NCBI RefSeq assembly: GCF_024623785.1
Contig: NZ_JANKBZ010000004.1
Span: forward strand, 1 to 64,000
Direction of reading: 5' to 3'
From: Archangium lipolyticum
GTDB taxonomy: Bacteria; Myxococcota; Myxococcia; Myxococcales; Myxococcaceae
Length of the DNA stretch: 64,000 bases
Positions within the stretch are counted from its first letter, which is position 1. Each line of letters opens with the position of its first letter. A program made the translations under genes and the position numbers. Shown piece by piece: positions 50,085 through 59,468 of the stretch. The notes below the pieces were generated by a model. It was given only the letters and a program-made list of their open reading frames with translations, made no database searches and was not told the origin of the DNA.

Positions 50085-51137
50085 TCAGAAGGTACCGCCG
50101 ATGTTGATGGTGCCGTTGTAGCTACCGGTAGAGGCGTCACCCGCGTCCACGCCGGGAGCGAAGTCATCGGCGATGAGGAAGTTGTAGTTGACGCGCGCGT
50201 CGGCGGTGAAGTCACCGATATGGGTGCGAAGACCCACGCCCACGGGGATGCGGGAGTTGGTGTCGTCGCGGAAGCCGAGCGCCTCACCGTTGCGGACGTT
50301 GTACCAGTTCAGGCCGTAGCCACCGAGCACGTAGGGCTGCACGGGAGCCGCGGTCAGGCCGAGGGTGACGGCCGCCTGGGCACCATTGCGCACGATGTCC
50401 GGGCCGGAGCCGCCCACGTCGGTATCCAGGTTGTTCACCGCGCCGCTGTAGCCGACCTCGAGGCCGAGCACCTTGCTGGGCCGCAGGGACGCCGCCACGC
50501 CCACGGACGCGCCGGGGTTGATCTCCGGAGCGAGCCCGCCGGTGTAGCCCTCGACGCCGGCGCCGACGGTGACCGTCAAGCCGCGCATGTCGCCCATCTC
50601 CTGGCCCTTGTCCTTCTTCTCCTCGTAGCCGGAGCCGCCGAAGGCCGAGTCATCGGAGATGGGAGGCACCGCGCTGACCTCCGAGTCGTCGTAGTCACGC
50701 TGGATCGACGACTGCTCGTCACCCTGCAGGCCGACGCCGCTGCCACCCGTGGCCTGCTGCTGCACCGGAGTGCAGAAGAGCGTCATGCCACCCTGGCCCT
50801 GCATGGGCATGCCGGGCTTGGCGTGCTGGGCGCCGTGGCCCGCCTGGCCCGAGCCGCCGAAGGCGTCCTGGCCGGAGCCCACGTCACCGGTGGTGCCCAG
50901 GTCACCGGAGCCACCCACGCCCTGGTCCTGCATGCTGGTGTCGGGAGGAGGCGCGACGTCCTCCTGTTCGAGGATGAGGGTATCGCTCGCGTTGGGATCC
51001 GCCAGACCGGAGCCGCCGATGTTGTCCGGGGATTGCTGCGTGTCATTGCGATTCGCGTCGTCGCTCACATCCTGAGCCCACGCAGCATTGCCGTAGATGA
51101 GCGCCGTCACGAGTCCCGCCAGAATCTTCACTTTCAT
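50085..51137 (-). CDS. Outer-membrane beta-barrel protein with GGSG-rich linker
   Basis: 350 aa. GGAGG 5 nt before ATG 51137; signal peptide ends NAAWAQ. Residues about 25-170 are a low-complexity region rich in Gly, Gln, Asp, and Met, with repeated GGSG (GGSGLADP, GGSGDLG, GGSGQAG, GGSGVGL, GGSGYEE). The C-terminal half looks like an 8-stranded OmpA/OmpW-type barrel, with alternating strands and a final GTINIGGTF. A strong intrinsic terminator follows. It is likely an abundant envelope protein; function unknown. Confidence 0.82.
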   Translation of the reverse strand: MKVKILAGLVTALIYGNAAWAQDVSDDANRNDTQQSPDNIGGSGLADPNASDTLILEQEDVAPPPDTSMQDQGVGGSGDLGTTGDVGSGQDAFGGSGQAGHGAQHAKPGMPMQGQGGMTLFCTPVQQQATGGSGVGLQGDEQSSIQRDYDDSEVSAVPPISDDSAFGGSGYEEKKDKGQEMGDMRGLTVTVGAGVEGYTGGLAPEINPGASVGVAASLRPSKVLGLEVGYSGAVNNLDTDVGGSGPDIVRNGAQAAVTLGLTAAPVQPYVLGGYGLNWYNVRNGEALGFRDDTNSRIPVGVGLRTHIGDFTADARVNYNFLIADDFAPGVDAGDASTGSYNGTINIGGTF

Positions 51138-51315
51138 CCGAACCTCCAATACGTCGGGTGGCTGACGGGAAGTTCGTTACCGGGAACACATCCGGCAAGG
51201 AGCGGCTCACTTCTGGACAGAGTCGGGACCCCGGCCGAGGAGTACCCAGGCGAGCGAGGCGGGTACACGGGCGCGGGGGGTTGACCCTGGAGGAGGGAGA
51301 ACTGGCCGAGAGGGG

Positions 51316-53205
51316 TTACCCCTTCGTCCAGTCGCTGCTCGTCACGACGGGCAACTGCAGCGCGCGCTCGCGATCCAGATCCAGGTTGCCGATGTGCAGC
51401 GACAGCGGCGCCTGCACCCACTTGTAGATGGACTGGAGGAAGAGCCGGGTGAACTTCTCCACGTAGCCCTTCAGCCTCGCGCCCTCCACCTCGGGGAACA
51501 TGGCCTCCAGCGCCACCTGCATCTCCGAGGGCACCAGCTTCTCTCCCGCGAAGAGATAGAAGCAGGCATCCAGGATGGGGAAGGGCATCAGCTCCTCCTC
51601 GCCCACCTGGTTGTGCGCCAGCTCCGGTCCCGCGGGCTTCGCCAGCACCCTGCGGATGCCCTCGTAGTTCGTCTGCTCCAGCAGGTAGTCCAGCAGGTAC
51701 ATGACGACCGTCTTGGGCACGTTGGCGATGACGGCCAGCGCGCCCATGAGGTCTCCGCCCGTGGTGGTGTAGCCCACCGCGCGCTCGCTCATGTTGCCCG
51801 TCTGGAGGAACAGGCCTCCGCTCGAGTTGGACCAGTTCCACATGCGCTGGGCGCGCAGACGGGCCTGGATGTTCTGCTCGGTGATGGGCGTCACCTCGGC
51901 CCCCGCGAGCATGGTGCGCGCGATGGCCAGCTCGCGCTCGAAGGCCTCCTCGATGGGAACCACCTGGAAGGGCACTCCCAGCTCGCGAGCAATGGTCTCC
52001 GCTGCGTCGCGCGTGGCATCGCTCGAGTAGCGGCTGGGCATGTAGAAGGCGCGCAGCAGGCTGCCCGGATTCTCCGGCCGCACGCGCTTCGCGTAGCGGT
52101 GGGCGATGAGCAGGGTGAGCAACGAGTCGCGCCCGCCCGAGAGCGCGATGCCGATGACCTTGAAGGCGCGCGTCTTCTCGAAGTAGTCGCCAATGCCCAG
52201 CGCGAGCGCGTCGAGGATGTCCTCGCACAGCGCCTCGCGGGCGGAGCGGCGCGTGTCGGGAGCGGGGAGGAAGAAGCTGCGGTGCGCGGGCACCGGATAG
52301 CGCAGCTTCTCACGCCGGCTGGTGAAGGCGCCGGTGCAGTCGATGGTGGGCACCAGCTTGCCACCCTCGCGCAGCCACGCCTCGCGGTCGCTGCGCCACG
52401 TGGTGTTCTCCGCGCGCAGGCGCAGCGTGCGGTCGAGGTCCACCACGGCCGCCGCGAAGCCCTCCTGGAAGCGGGGCTCCTCCGCCACGGGCTTGCCGTT
52501 CTGGTTGATGAAGCCGCCGCCGTCGAAAATGATGCCGTCGTTGCTGCCCAGCGCGTTGGAGTAGGCGATGGTGCACTGGTGGTCCGACGCGCGCGTGGCG
52601 AGCAGCTCGCGCCGGGTGTCCCCGTGGCCCACGCGGAAGGGCGAGGCGGACAGGTTCACCACCAGCTCCGCGCCCGAGTAGGTGCGCCGACGCAGGGGGG
52701 CCTCGGGGCTCCAGATGTCCTCGCACACCTCGGGGGCCATGAGGCCGAAGTCGAAGCGGAAGATGTAGTCCCCGAAGGGGATGCCCCGGTACTCCTCGCG
52801 CATGCCGGGGTAGCCGCGGGAGAAGGTACGCCCCTCGTAGAAGATGTTGTAGGTGGGCAGCTTCTCCTTGGGAACCAGGCCCAACACCTTCCCGCCGGCC
52901 ACGAGCGCGGCGCAGTTGTAGCGCAGGCCCTGGTGACTCAACGCCACGCCCACCAGGAACACGGTGGACAGCGAGGCCGTCTCGCGGGCGAAGCGCTCCA
53001 GCTCGGGCCACTGGCGCTCGACGAAGCCCTGCCACTGCACCAGGTCCTCGGGCGGATAGCCACCAATGAGCTGCTCCTGGAAGACGCCCACGGTGACGTC
53101 ATCGGCGGCCATCCGGCGCGCCAGGTCGAGCGCCTTGTCCACGTTGCGCGCGAAGGCGCCCACGGTGGTGTTGACGCTGGCGAGCCCAATCTTCACGAGC
53201 CGCAT
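51316..53205 (-). CDS. nadE: Glutamine-dependent NAD+ synthetase
   Basis: 629 aa. GGAGGAGAG precedes ATG 53205. The N-terminal glutaminase (nitrilase) domain has the triad Glu44, Lys115 and Cys161 (PEVCEDIW); the C-terminal synthetase has the pyrophosphatase loop SGGRDS (356-361) and QTGNMSERAVGYTTTGGDLM. It converts deamido-NAD+ to NAD+ with glutamine as nitrogen donor. Cytoplasmic. It lies about 100 bp after the LON-domain gene on the same strand. Confidence 0.96.
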   Translation of the reverse strand: MRLVKIGLASVNTTVGAFARNVDKALDLARRMAADDVTVGVFQEQLIGGYPPEDLVQWQGFVERQWPELERFARETASLSTVFLVGVALSHQGLRYNCAALVAGGKVLGLVPKEKLPTYNIFYEGRTFSRGYPGMREEYRGIPFGDYIFRFDFGLMAPEVCEDIWSPEAPLRRRTYSGAELVVNLSASPFRVGHGDTRRELLATRASDHQCTIAYSNALGSNDGIIFDGGGFINQNGKPVAEEPRFQEGFAAAVVDLDRTLRLRAENTTWRSDREAWLREGGKLVPTIDCTGAFTSRREKLRYPVPAHRSFFLPAPDTRRSAREALCEDILDALALGIGDYFEKTRAFKVIGIALSGGRDSLLTLLIAHRYAKRVRPENPGSLLRAFYMPSRYSSDATRDAAETIARELGVPFQVVPIEEAFERELAIARTMLAGAEVTPITEQNIQARLRAQRMWNWSNSSGGLFLQTGNMSERAVGYTTTGGDLMGALAVIANVPKTVVMYLLDYLLEQTNYEGIRRVLAKPAGPELAHNQVGEEELMPFPILDACFYLFAGEKLVPSEMQVALEAMFPEVEGARLKGYVEKFTRLFLQSIYKWVQAPLSLHIGNLDLDRERALQLPVVTSSDWTKG

Positions 53206-53303
53206 GAAAAACTCTCCTCCACGTCGAGTGGAACCGGCCGGCACGGAGCCGGCGGGCGGGTGTGGCGCGCTAGCAGACGCCCGGCAGGGGCGGCACGCAA
53301 GGG

Positions 53304-53963
53304 CTAGTTCAGGGGCCCCACCGGCTTCACCGGACTGAGGCGGGCGATGAGCTCTCCCACGTCGTCCAGCACCGCCTCCAGCCGCTTCCTCACGTCCAGC
53401 TCGCACAGCAACTGCTGGCGCCGCTCCGGCTCCGGGACGACGGCGGCGGCCACCACGTCCGCCAGCGCGCCTCCCTGGGCGCGGGCCACCACCGGCAGCA
53501 GGTTCTCCGCGAAGGAGGCGGGCACCCGGCCGGCCAGCTCGAAGACCGCCTGGCGGAGCCTCTCCTCCTCGGGCCCCTGGTAGGCGACGTCCGGCAGCAG
53601 CTGCACACGTACCTGGCGGTACAGCTCCTCGGACGTCAGCTCGCCAAGGAGGCGGGCACGGGCGACGCCCTGGAGGAGGATGTTGTAGCGCCCGTCCTCC
53701 AGCTCCTCGTGCCAGATGATGAGCCCGGCGCACATCATCGGCTGCATGGGCGGCCGCTCGCCGTACTGGCTCTCCCAGCCGGGCTCCAGCTGGGCGAGCG
53801 CCATCACCTTGTCCCCGGCCAGCGCGTCGCGCACGAGGGCCCGGTAACGCGGCTCGAAGATATGGAGGGGGAGCGCCGCATGCGGAAAGAGGACCGCGGA
53901 GGGCAGCGGGAAGACCTTCAGCGCCTGGGTGGTGCGCTCGATGCGTTCGAGGGCCGTCGTCAT
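53304..53963 (-). CDS. LON substrate-binding-domain protein
   Basis: 219 aa. It is a stand-alone Lon N-terminal (LAN) domain without ATPase or protease: VFPLPSAVLFPHAALPLHIF, EPRYRALVRDALAGDKVMAL and LLQGVARARLL are typical. The C-terminal 90 residues are helical. Such proteins bind unknown peptides or proteins. ATG 53963 has no good ribosome-binding site, and longer in-frame starts look unconvincing. Confidence 0.9.
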   Translation of the reverse strand: MTTALERIERTTQALKVFPLPSAVLFPHAALPLHIFEPRYRALVRDALAGDKVMALAQLEPGWESQYGERPPMQPMMCAGLIIWHEELEDGRYNILLQGVARARLLGELTSEELYRQVRVQLLPDVAYQGPEEERLRQAVFELAGRVPASFAENLLPVVARAQGGALADVVAAAVVPEPERRQQLLCELDVRKRLEAVLDDVGELIARLSPVKPVGPLN

Positions 53964-54091
53964 GGGGGGAACACCGTAGCGCGGTAATAGCGGCCGGGCG
54001 AAGGCGGCGCATCCCCCAGCCGCCAGACAGGCATCCGCCCGGGGACGCGACGCTGGTAAAGTCCCCACATTCCGCTAGGGTGCGCGCCGCC

Positions 54092-54661
54092 ATGACCGAC
54101 CCTGCTGCCCCCGCGGCCGTTCCTCCGGCGAAGCTCTCCTGGTACCGTCGGCTCTACCTGCGCGTGGAGGCCCTGTCCTCCACGAAGCACGCCCTGGCCG
54201 CCATGCTGCTGGTGTCCGTGGTGGACGGCTCGGTGTTCCCCATCCCGCCCTTCGCCCTGCTGGTGCCCATGGTGCTCGCCCAGCCGCACAAGTGGTGGCG
54301 GTACGCGCTGATGGGCACCGCGGCCAGCCTCGTGGGTGGCTTCATCGGGTACTACCTGGGCGTGCTGCTGCACCAGGGCGCCGTGAGCTTCCTGCAGATC
54401 GACCTGGACATGCGCATCCAGCGCTTCGGCATCGACGCCACGCTGGGGCAGCTGCTCGGGCAGAACTTCTGGGTGCTGGCGCTGCTGTGCTCGGTGCTGC
54501 CCACCCCCTTCAAGGTCGTGGCCATCGGCAGCGGCATGGTGGGCGTGCCGCTGGACCGCTTCTTCCTGGCCGCGGTGCTGGGACGCTCGGTGCGCTTCTT
54601 CCTGGTGGCGGGCGTGATGCGCTTCTTCGGGCCCACCGCCCGCAAGTGGCTGCGCGTCTGA
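54092..54661 (+). CDS. VTT-domain membrane protein (DedA/YqaA-like)
   Basis: 189 aa. It has about four to five hydrophobic helices. AAMLLVSVVDGSVFPIPPFA with the re-entrant FPIPP motif, and LCSVLPTPFKVVAIGSGMVG with a second re-entrant P-P motif, fit the SNARE-associated/VTT fold of lipid scramblase-like proteins. ATG 54092 is preferred over GTG 54080. It may move or organise membrane lipids. Confidence 0.87.
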   Translation: MTDPAAPAAVPPAKLSWYRRLYLRVEALSSTKHALAAMLLVSVVDGSVFPIPPFALLVPMVLAQPHKWWRYALMGTAASLVGGFIGYYLGVLLHQGAVSFLQIDLDMRIQRFGIDATLGQLLGQNFWVLALLCSVLPTPFKVVAIGSGMVGVPLDRFFLAAVLGRSVRFFLVAGVMRFFGPTARKWLRV

Positions 54662-54680
54662 ACCCCGCCTCCGGGGCGCC

Positions 54681-57152
54681 TCAGGCCTGCACGGTGGTGG
54701 CCAGCGCCTCGTCGATGGTGGCCAGCAGCTCCTCGGGGCGCACCGGCTTCTCGAGGATGCGGTTGCGCACCGAGCGCACGAAGTCGCGCGTGGCCTGGGT
54801 GTAGGCCCCACCGGAGATGAAGACGAGCCGCTCGGCCAGCTCCGGCGCGTGCGCGCGCAGGTTCGAGTACACGTCCATCCCCGTCGTCCCCGGCATCTGC
54901 AAATCACACAGCACCAGGTCGAAGCGCTGGCCCTCGCGCACCCACGCCAGGGCCTCGGCGCCGCGCGTGGTGACGAACACGTCGTGCGAGGGCTCGATGA
55001 GCATGCGCATGGACTGGGCCAGGCGCGGCTCGTCGTCGATGATGAGGATGCGCCGGCGCGGCGGCACCACGCTGGCCGCGGGGGCCTCCGGTTCGGGGGC
55101 CTCGGGGAGCTCGGCGCCCTCCGCCGCGGGCAGCAGGATGGTGAAGACGGTGCCCTGCCCCTCCGCGCTGCGCACCCGCAGCTCGCCGCCATGGGACTGG
55201 ACGATCTGCTGGCAGATGGCGAGCCCCAATCCGGTGCCCTCCCCGCTCGGCTTGGTGGTGAAGAACGGGTCGAAGATGCGTGCCTGCACGGAGGGGGACA
55301 TGCCACAGCCGGTGTCCGACACCTCCACCAGGGCGCGGCCCGAGTCGTCGCGGCCGGTGCGCACACGCACCTCGTGACGCTCCGGGCTGCCCTCGGGGAT
55401 GGCCTGTAGCGCGTTGACGAGCAGGTTGAGCATCACCTGCCCGAGCCGTGCCTCGCTCCCCATCACCTTGGGCGGATGGCCGAACTCCTCCACCAGCCGG
55501 GCCCGCGGGCGCACCGCGTGAGCGGCCATGCGCAGCGCGGGCACCACCACCGCATTGACGTCCAGCATCGCCCGTTCCTCCCCTTCCTGCCGGCTGAACA
55601 CCTTCAAGTCGCGCACGATGACGCGGATGCGCTCGGCGCCCTCGCGGGCCGCCTCCAACCGGGCCCGCGCCTCCGTGAGCCCCGCGGACCCCTGCTCCAG
55701 ACTCTGCGCCACGCCCTCCAGGTTCAGCACCAGGTAGGCGAGCGGGTTGTTGATTTCATGTCCAACGCCCGCGGCCAACGTGCCCACGGCGGCGATGCGC
55801 TCGGCGGAGATGAGCTTCGCCTGGAGCTGCCGCTGCGCGGTGACGTCACGGTGGGTGGCCACGAAGTACGCCACCTGGCCCCGCGCGTCGCGCACCGGGG
55901 ACACCAGCACCTCGCTCTGCACACGGGAGCCATCCTTGTGCGCCAGCGTCGCCTCGCCTCTGAAGAAGTCGCCCTCACGCACCGCCTTCCCCAGGAGCTG
56001 GTGCGCCTCCGACTCCAGCCCGCCCATGAGCAGCCCCCGCGGCGAGCGGCCCACCAGCTCCTCCGGCCCCCGGCCCGTCAGGTCTCGGAAGGACTCGTTG
56101 GCGTACACCACGCGCAGACTCCCGTCCGGGAGCAGCTGGTGGATGAGCACCCCCTCGCGCACGCTGCCCACGGCCGTGGCCAGCAGCTCCAATTGCGCAT
56201 GGGCCTTGCCGCGCTCGGCGTGGGCCGCCGCCAGCACCAGGCCGGTGAAGGAGATGACGGCCAGGAAGAGCTGCAGCTCCAGCAGATCCACCGCCGGCCC
56301 GTCCTCCTTCGAGAAGAACGGCCCGTGGCCCGACACGGTCCCCCAGATGGAGATGCTCGCGGTGAGGAGGATGGAGAGCACCGCCCCCTGCACCCCGAAG
56401 CGCAGGGCGGCCCAGACGCCCAGGGGGAAGAGGAGGAACACCTGGGCATAGGCCAGGGGCCCCACCGCGTTGCCGCGGAACGACCACAGGCCCACCCCGG
56501 CGATGAGCGCCGCCAGCCCCAGGGCCTCCCGCCAGCGGGGCTCCGGGTAGGGCCGGGCGAGGACCAGCACCGCCGACCCCACCACCAGTGCCCCCATGGC
56601 ATTGCCCAGCCACCACACCCACGCCGTGAGGCCGAGCGCGTTCCAGGCGGCCTTCCCACTCAGCACGAGTCCCAGCGAGCCCATGGAGACGCTGGCCAGC
56701 GTGCACGAGACCGCCACGAGGGTGAGCACCAGCACGTCCTGGGTGCGCGCCAGCGTGGACGAGAAGCCCAGGCGCCTGAGCAGCAACACCCCCAGCACCG
56801 CCTCCAGCGTGTTGCCCGTCCCCACGACCAGCGCCACGGCAGGGGACGCGGAAGCGAACAGCAGGTTGGCCAGGGAGGCCGCCACGAAGATGGCCGGCCA
56901 GCGCGACACGCCCAGCAGGAACAGGCCCGCCAGCGACACCCCCGTGGCCGGCCAGACGGGGCTCGCGACGTCGACGATGGTCGCCGTCGACAACCCCAGC
57001 CGGGCGAAGGCGAAATACACGGCCGCCAGCGCGAACATCTCGGCGAGGATCCGCTTGCCGGATGCGAACGAGCGATCGAGGCGCTGTGGTGGCGACTGGA
57101 TGGCGGTTCCCCCCGAACGCTCGCTGTTCGGCCGGGAGCGTTGGCGCGGCAT
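54681..57152 (-). CDS. Hybrid sensor histidine kinase, MASE1-PAS-HisKA-HATPase-REC
   Basis: 823 aa. About eight membrane helices (35-310) form a MASE1-type sensor, followed by a PAS domain (about 325-440), the phospho-acceptor His465 in GVGHEINNPLAYL, an HATPase with DTGCGMSPSVQ, GEGTGLGLAI, and a C-terminal receiver (about 705-823) with DDEPRLAQSMRML and the acceptor Asp in CDLQMPG. The receiver may take part in a phosphorelay or in feedback. No separate response regulator is adjacent. ATG 57152 was chosen on domain grounds. Confidence 0.92.
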   Translation of the reverse strand: MPRQRSRPNSERSGGTAIQSPPQRLDRSFASGKRILAEMFALAAVYFAFARLGLSTATIVDVASPVWPATGVSLAGLFLLGVSRWPAIFVAASLANLLFASASPAVALVVGTGNTLEAVLGVLLLRRLGFSSTLARTQDVLVLTLVAVSCTLASVSMGSLGLVLSGKAAWNALGLTAWVWWLGNAMGALVVGSAVLVLARPYPEPRWREALGLAALIAGVGLWSFRGNAVGPLAYAQVFLLFPLGVWAALRFGVQGAVLSILLTASISIWGTVSGHGPFFSKEDGPAVDLLELQLFLAVISFTGLVLAAAHAERGKAHAQLELLATAVGSVREGVLIHQLLPDGSLRVVYANESFRDLTGRGPEELVGRSPRGLLMGGLESEAHQLLGKAVREGDFFRGEATLAHKDGSRVQSEVLVSPVRDARGQVAYFVATHRDVTAQRQLQAKLISAERIAAVGTLAAGVGHEINNPLAYLVLNLEGVAQSLEQGSAGLTEARARLEAAREGAERIRVIVRDLKVFSRQEGEERAMLDVNAVVVPALRMAAHAVRPRARLVEEFGHPPKVMGSEARLGQVMLNLLVNALQAIPEGSPERHEVRVRTGRDDSGRALVEVSDTGCGMSPSVQARIFDPFFTTKPSGEGTGLGLAICQQIVQSHGGELRVRSAEGQGTVFTILLPAAEGAELPEAPEPEAPAASVVPPRRRILIIDDEPRLAQSMRMLIEPSHDVFVTTRGAEALAWVREGQRFDLVLCDLQMPGTTGMDVYSNLRAHAPELAERLVFISGGAYTQATRDFVRSVRNRILEKPVRPEELLATIDEALATTVQA

Positions 57153-57304
57153 GCTACCCCGACCTGGGGACGAGGAAAACGTCACCCCTGCTTGCCTGTA
57201 CGTCCACCCAACACATGGGCGAGCGGGAGTTCACTCTCCGTCCTACGTCTGCAATGGATCGGCACGCGCTCCGTAGGGAAGGACAAGGAGGTCATCGAGA
57301 CCAC

Positions 57305-57529
57305 ATGTCCCGCCCTGGTATCGCCGCTATCCTGTCTTTCTTCATCCCCGGACTGGGTCAGATCTACAACGGGGACATCCTCCGAGGTCTCTTCTGGCTC
57401 ATCATCACGCCGGGCTTCTGGTTGGGCACCGGCGGATGCCTCGGGTGGGTGTGCCACCTCGTCTCCGCGGCCACGGCGCACAACCGCGCCGAGGACAAGG
57501 AGAAGGGGGTGCGCGTCAGGGTCGTGTAG
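57305..57529 (+). CDS. Small TM2-like membrane protein
   Basis: 74 aa. IAAILSFFIPGLGQIYNGDI then LRGLFWLIITPGFWLGTGGC describe two membrane helices with the PGLGQ-Y-G motif of TM2/DUF5683-type proteins. The tail is short and basic. It overlaps the convergent HAD gene by 14 bp. Function unknown; clear membrane topology. Confidence 0.8.
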   Translation: MSRPGIAAILSFFIPGLGQIYNGDILRGLFWLIITPGFWLGTGGCLGWVCHLVSAATAHNRAEDKEKGVRVRVV

Positions 57530-58190
57530 CGGCGCGAGGCGCGCCGAGCAGGGCCTGGAGCAGCTCGTCCGACGTCCGGGCGAGCGCCCGGGCCCCGTGG
57601 GACTGGAGCTCCTCCACGTCGCGGAAGCCCCAGGTGACGCCCACGGCGTACATGCCGGCGGCCCGCGCGGTGTCCATGTCCACCGCCGTGTCGCCGACGA
57701 AGGCGCAGTCCCCGGGCTCCACGCCCAGCTCGGCGGCAATCCCGAGCGCGGCCGTGGGGTCTGGCTTGCGTGGAACTCCGGCCCGCTCACCGTAGATGGC
57801 ACCGAAAGGCACGTCCGGCAGCAGGGCCGCCACCAGCCGGCGCGTGGCCGCATCCGGCTTGTTGCTCAACACCGCCAGCTTCACTCCCTCGCCCACCAAC
57901 CGCTCGAGCACCTCGCGCACACCCGGGAAGGGACGGGTGTGGTCCATCATGTGCTCGGCGTAGAAGGCGCGATAGGTGGCCAGCACCGGCTCGCGCAGGC
58001 GCTCGTGCTCGCGGGGAACGGCACGGGACACCAACACCTGGACGCCCTCGCCCACGAAGTGGCGGTAGTCGGCGAGCGGGTGGACGGGCAGCCCGTGGGT
58101 GGTGAGCGCGTGGTTCATCGCCGCGCCGATGTCGTGCAGCGAGTCCAGCAACGTCCCATCCAGGTCGAAGAGAGCGGCGCGAGGAGGCAT
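57516..58190 (-). CDS. Phosphoglycolate phosphatase-like HAD hydrolase
   Basis: 224 aa. Motif I LFDLDGTLLDSL, motif II AVLSNKPD, the Lys region PRKPDPTAA, and motif IV FVGDTAVDMDTARAAG are all present with a helical subclass I cap. This is the Gph pattern; it would remove 2-phosphoglycolate from DNA repair or photorespiration-like sources, though other phosphates are possible. It lies upstream of no partner gene; the TolR operon ends beside its start. Confidence 0.9.
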   Translation of the reverse strand: MPPRAALFDLDGTLLDSLHDIGAAMNHALTTHGLPVHPLADYRHFVGEGVQVLVSRAVPREHERLREPVLATYRAFYAEHMMDHTRPFPGVREVLERLVGEGVKLAVLSNKPDAATRRLVAALLPDVPFGAIYGERAGVPRKPDPTAALGIAAELGVEPGDCAFVGDTAVDMDTARAAGMYAVGVTWGFRDVEELQSHGARALARTSDELLQALLGAPRAATRP

Positions 58191-58206
58191 GCCCCTAGAA
58201 ACACCA

Positions 58207-58242
58207 ACGCCCCGGCCCGGACAAGTCCGAGGCGCGGGGCGT
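58207..58242 (-). terminator. Terminator of the TolQ-TolR-TolR operon
   Basis: ACGCCCC (58207-58213) pairs with GGGGCGT (58236-58242), with an inner GGAC/GTCC stem; on the minus strand a TTGGTGTTTC stretch follows. It stands between the ExbD/TolR gene and the HAD gene. Confidence 0.6.
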
Positions 58243-58276
58243 GGGCTTCAGGAACAGGCCCTCGGGAGAAGGAGAC

Positions 58277-58861
58277 CTACTCCGTCTTGGCGGCCGTGGG
58301 CTCGCCCGCCGAGGCGTCACCCTTCTGGAGGGTGGCGAAGTTGATGTTGTTGTAGCCGGCGCTGGCGCAGCTGAACATCACGCGCTTGATGATGGCGAAC
58401 TCCACGTCCTTGTGGGCCTGGATGTTCACGTCACCCTTGAAGGCGTTGGTGTTGCCCTCGGCCATGGAGTGGAGGTCCTCGAACTGCTTCTTCATGTCCC
58501 GCAGCTTCTCCTCCAGCGCGGGGATGTTGAGGTACTCCTCCTTCACCAGGTCCTGAACCCGGCCGACGACGTTGCCGGAGATGGAGACTTCCTCTCCGGA
58601 CACCATCACCACCGGGTGCATCTCCACCTCCTTGACGTTGGTGGCCTCGGGGAGCTGGATGTCCTTGGTCATCATCAGCACCTCGCCCGTCGCCGAGAAG
58701 TTGGCGATGAGGAAGAGCACGATGATGACGAACATGTCGACCAGCGGGGTGATGAGCACGTCCGCGTTGCCGCCGTGCTTGCCGTGGGCCGCGCCGTGGC
58801 CGAACACCTTGGAATGCTGCAGGCGCTTGCCGTAGCGCTTACCGGGAGCCTTGATGGCCAT
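58277..58861 (-). CDS. ExbD/TolR-family protein (second copy)
   Basis: 194 aa. AAGG precedes ATG 58861. One N-terminal helix (VLITPLVDMFVIIVLFLIAN) carries the functional Asp in PLVDM, then a periplasmic domain. The insert between about 110 and 150 (LEEKLRDMKKQFEDLHSMAE) is longer than in typical ExbD. It should form the proton-driven motor with the TolQ-like protein of the operon. Confidence 0.93.
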   Translation of the reverse strand: MAIKAPGKRYGKRLQHSKVFGHGAAHGKHGGNADVLITPLVDMFVIIVLFLIANFSATGEVLMMTKDIQLPEATNVKEVEMHPVVMVSGEEVSISGNVVGRVQDLVKEEYLNIPALEEKLRDMKKQFEDLHSMAEGNTNAFKGDVNIQAHKDVEFAIIKRVMFSCASAGYNNINFATLQKGDASAGEPTAAKTE

Positions 58862-58877
58862 GAGTCGTCTACCTTCC

Positions 58878-59363
58878 CTAACCCATGATGGCGGACACCG
58901 AGACCTGGGGCAGTCCGGCACCGATGCACTGGTCGATGATGCGCACCAGGTCCTCGTAACGGACCTTGTCCTCGGTCTGCAGCGTGATGGCTGACTGATC
59001 CGGGAACTGCGCCTTGAGCTCCTTGAAGCGGGCCACCAGCGGCGCCAGGTCCAGCTTGCCGTTGGAACCCCGCTTCGCCTCGATGGGCGGGAACTCGCTC
59101 TGATCCGCCGCCAACCGCAACTCGGTGGGCGTCACGAAGAGCGTGAGCTGGACCGTCTTGGTCTGCTCCTCCTGTTTCTGCTCCTCGTCCGTGGCGGGTC
59201 CACCCGCCTGTGCCACCTGGAGACGGCCGATCTGTGTCCAGACCGCCGTCATGATGAGGAAGCTGATGGTCACCGCCATCAGGTCGATGAACGGGGTGAG
59301 GTTGATGGCAACGTCCAACGACTTCTTGCCTTTACCTCCCCCGAGATCCATTCCGCCGGCCAT
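58878..59363 (-). CDS. ExbD/TolR-family protein (first copy)
   Basis: 161 aa. The helix AINLTPFIDLMAVTISFLIM includes the conserved Asp of the proton channel (PFID). The periplasmic part has a Glu/Lys-rich stretch (DEEQKQEEQTK) and a C-terminal TolR fold ending SVSAIMG. It lies 16 bp before the second TolR gene and 105 bp after TolQ. Confidence 0.94.
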   Translation of the reverse strand: MAGGMDLGGGKGKKSLDVAINLTPFIDLMAVTISFLIMTAVWTQIGRLQVAQAGGPATDEEQKQEEQTKTVQLTLFVTPTELRLAADQSEFPPIEAKRGSNGKLDLAPLVARFKELKAQFPDQSAITLQTEDKVRYEDLVRIIDQCIGAGLPQVSVSAIMG

Positions 59364-59468
59364 GGAACTCTCCTTCCGCCCGCGATCGTACGCCGTTCAA
59401 TGAAGAAGGGCGCGCGTCACACCCACCGACAACGCGCCCGGATTCTGGTTCCCAGGTAGGAGGAGGAA

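Noticed and set aside
55476-58355. 959-aa plus-strand open frame
   Set aside because: It is antisense to the hybrid histidine kinase and HAD genes, is His/Arg/Gln-rich and has no domain; a typical high-GC shadow.
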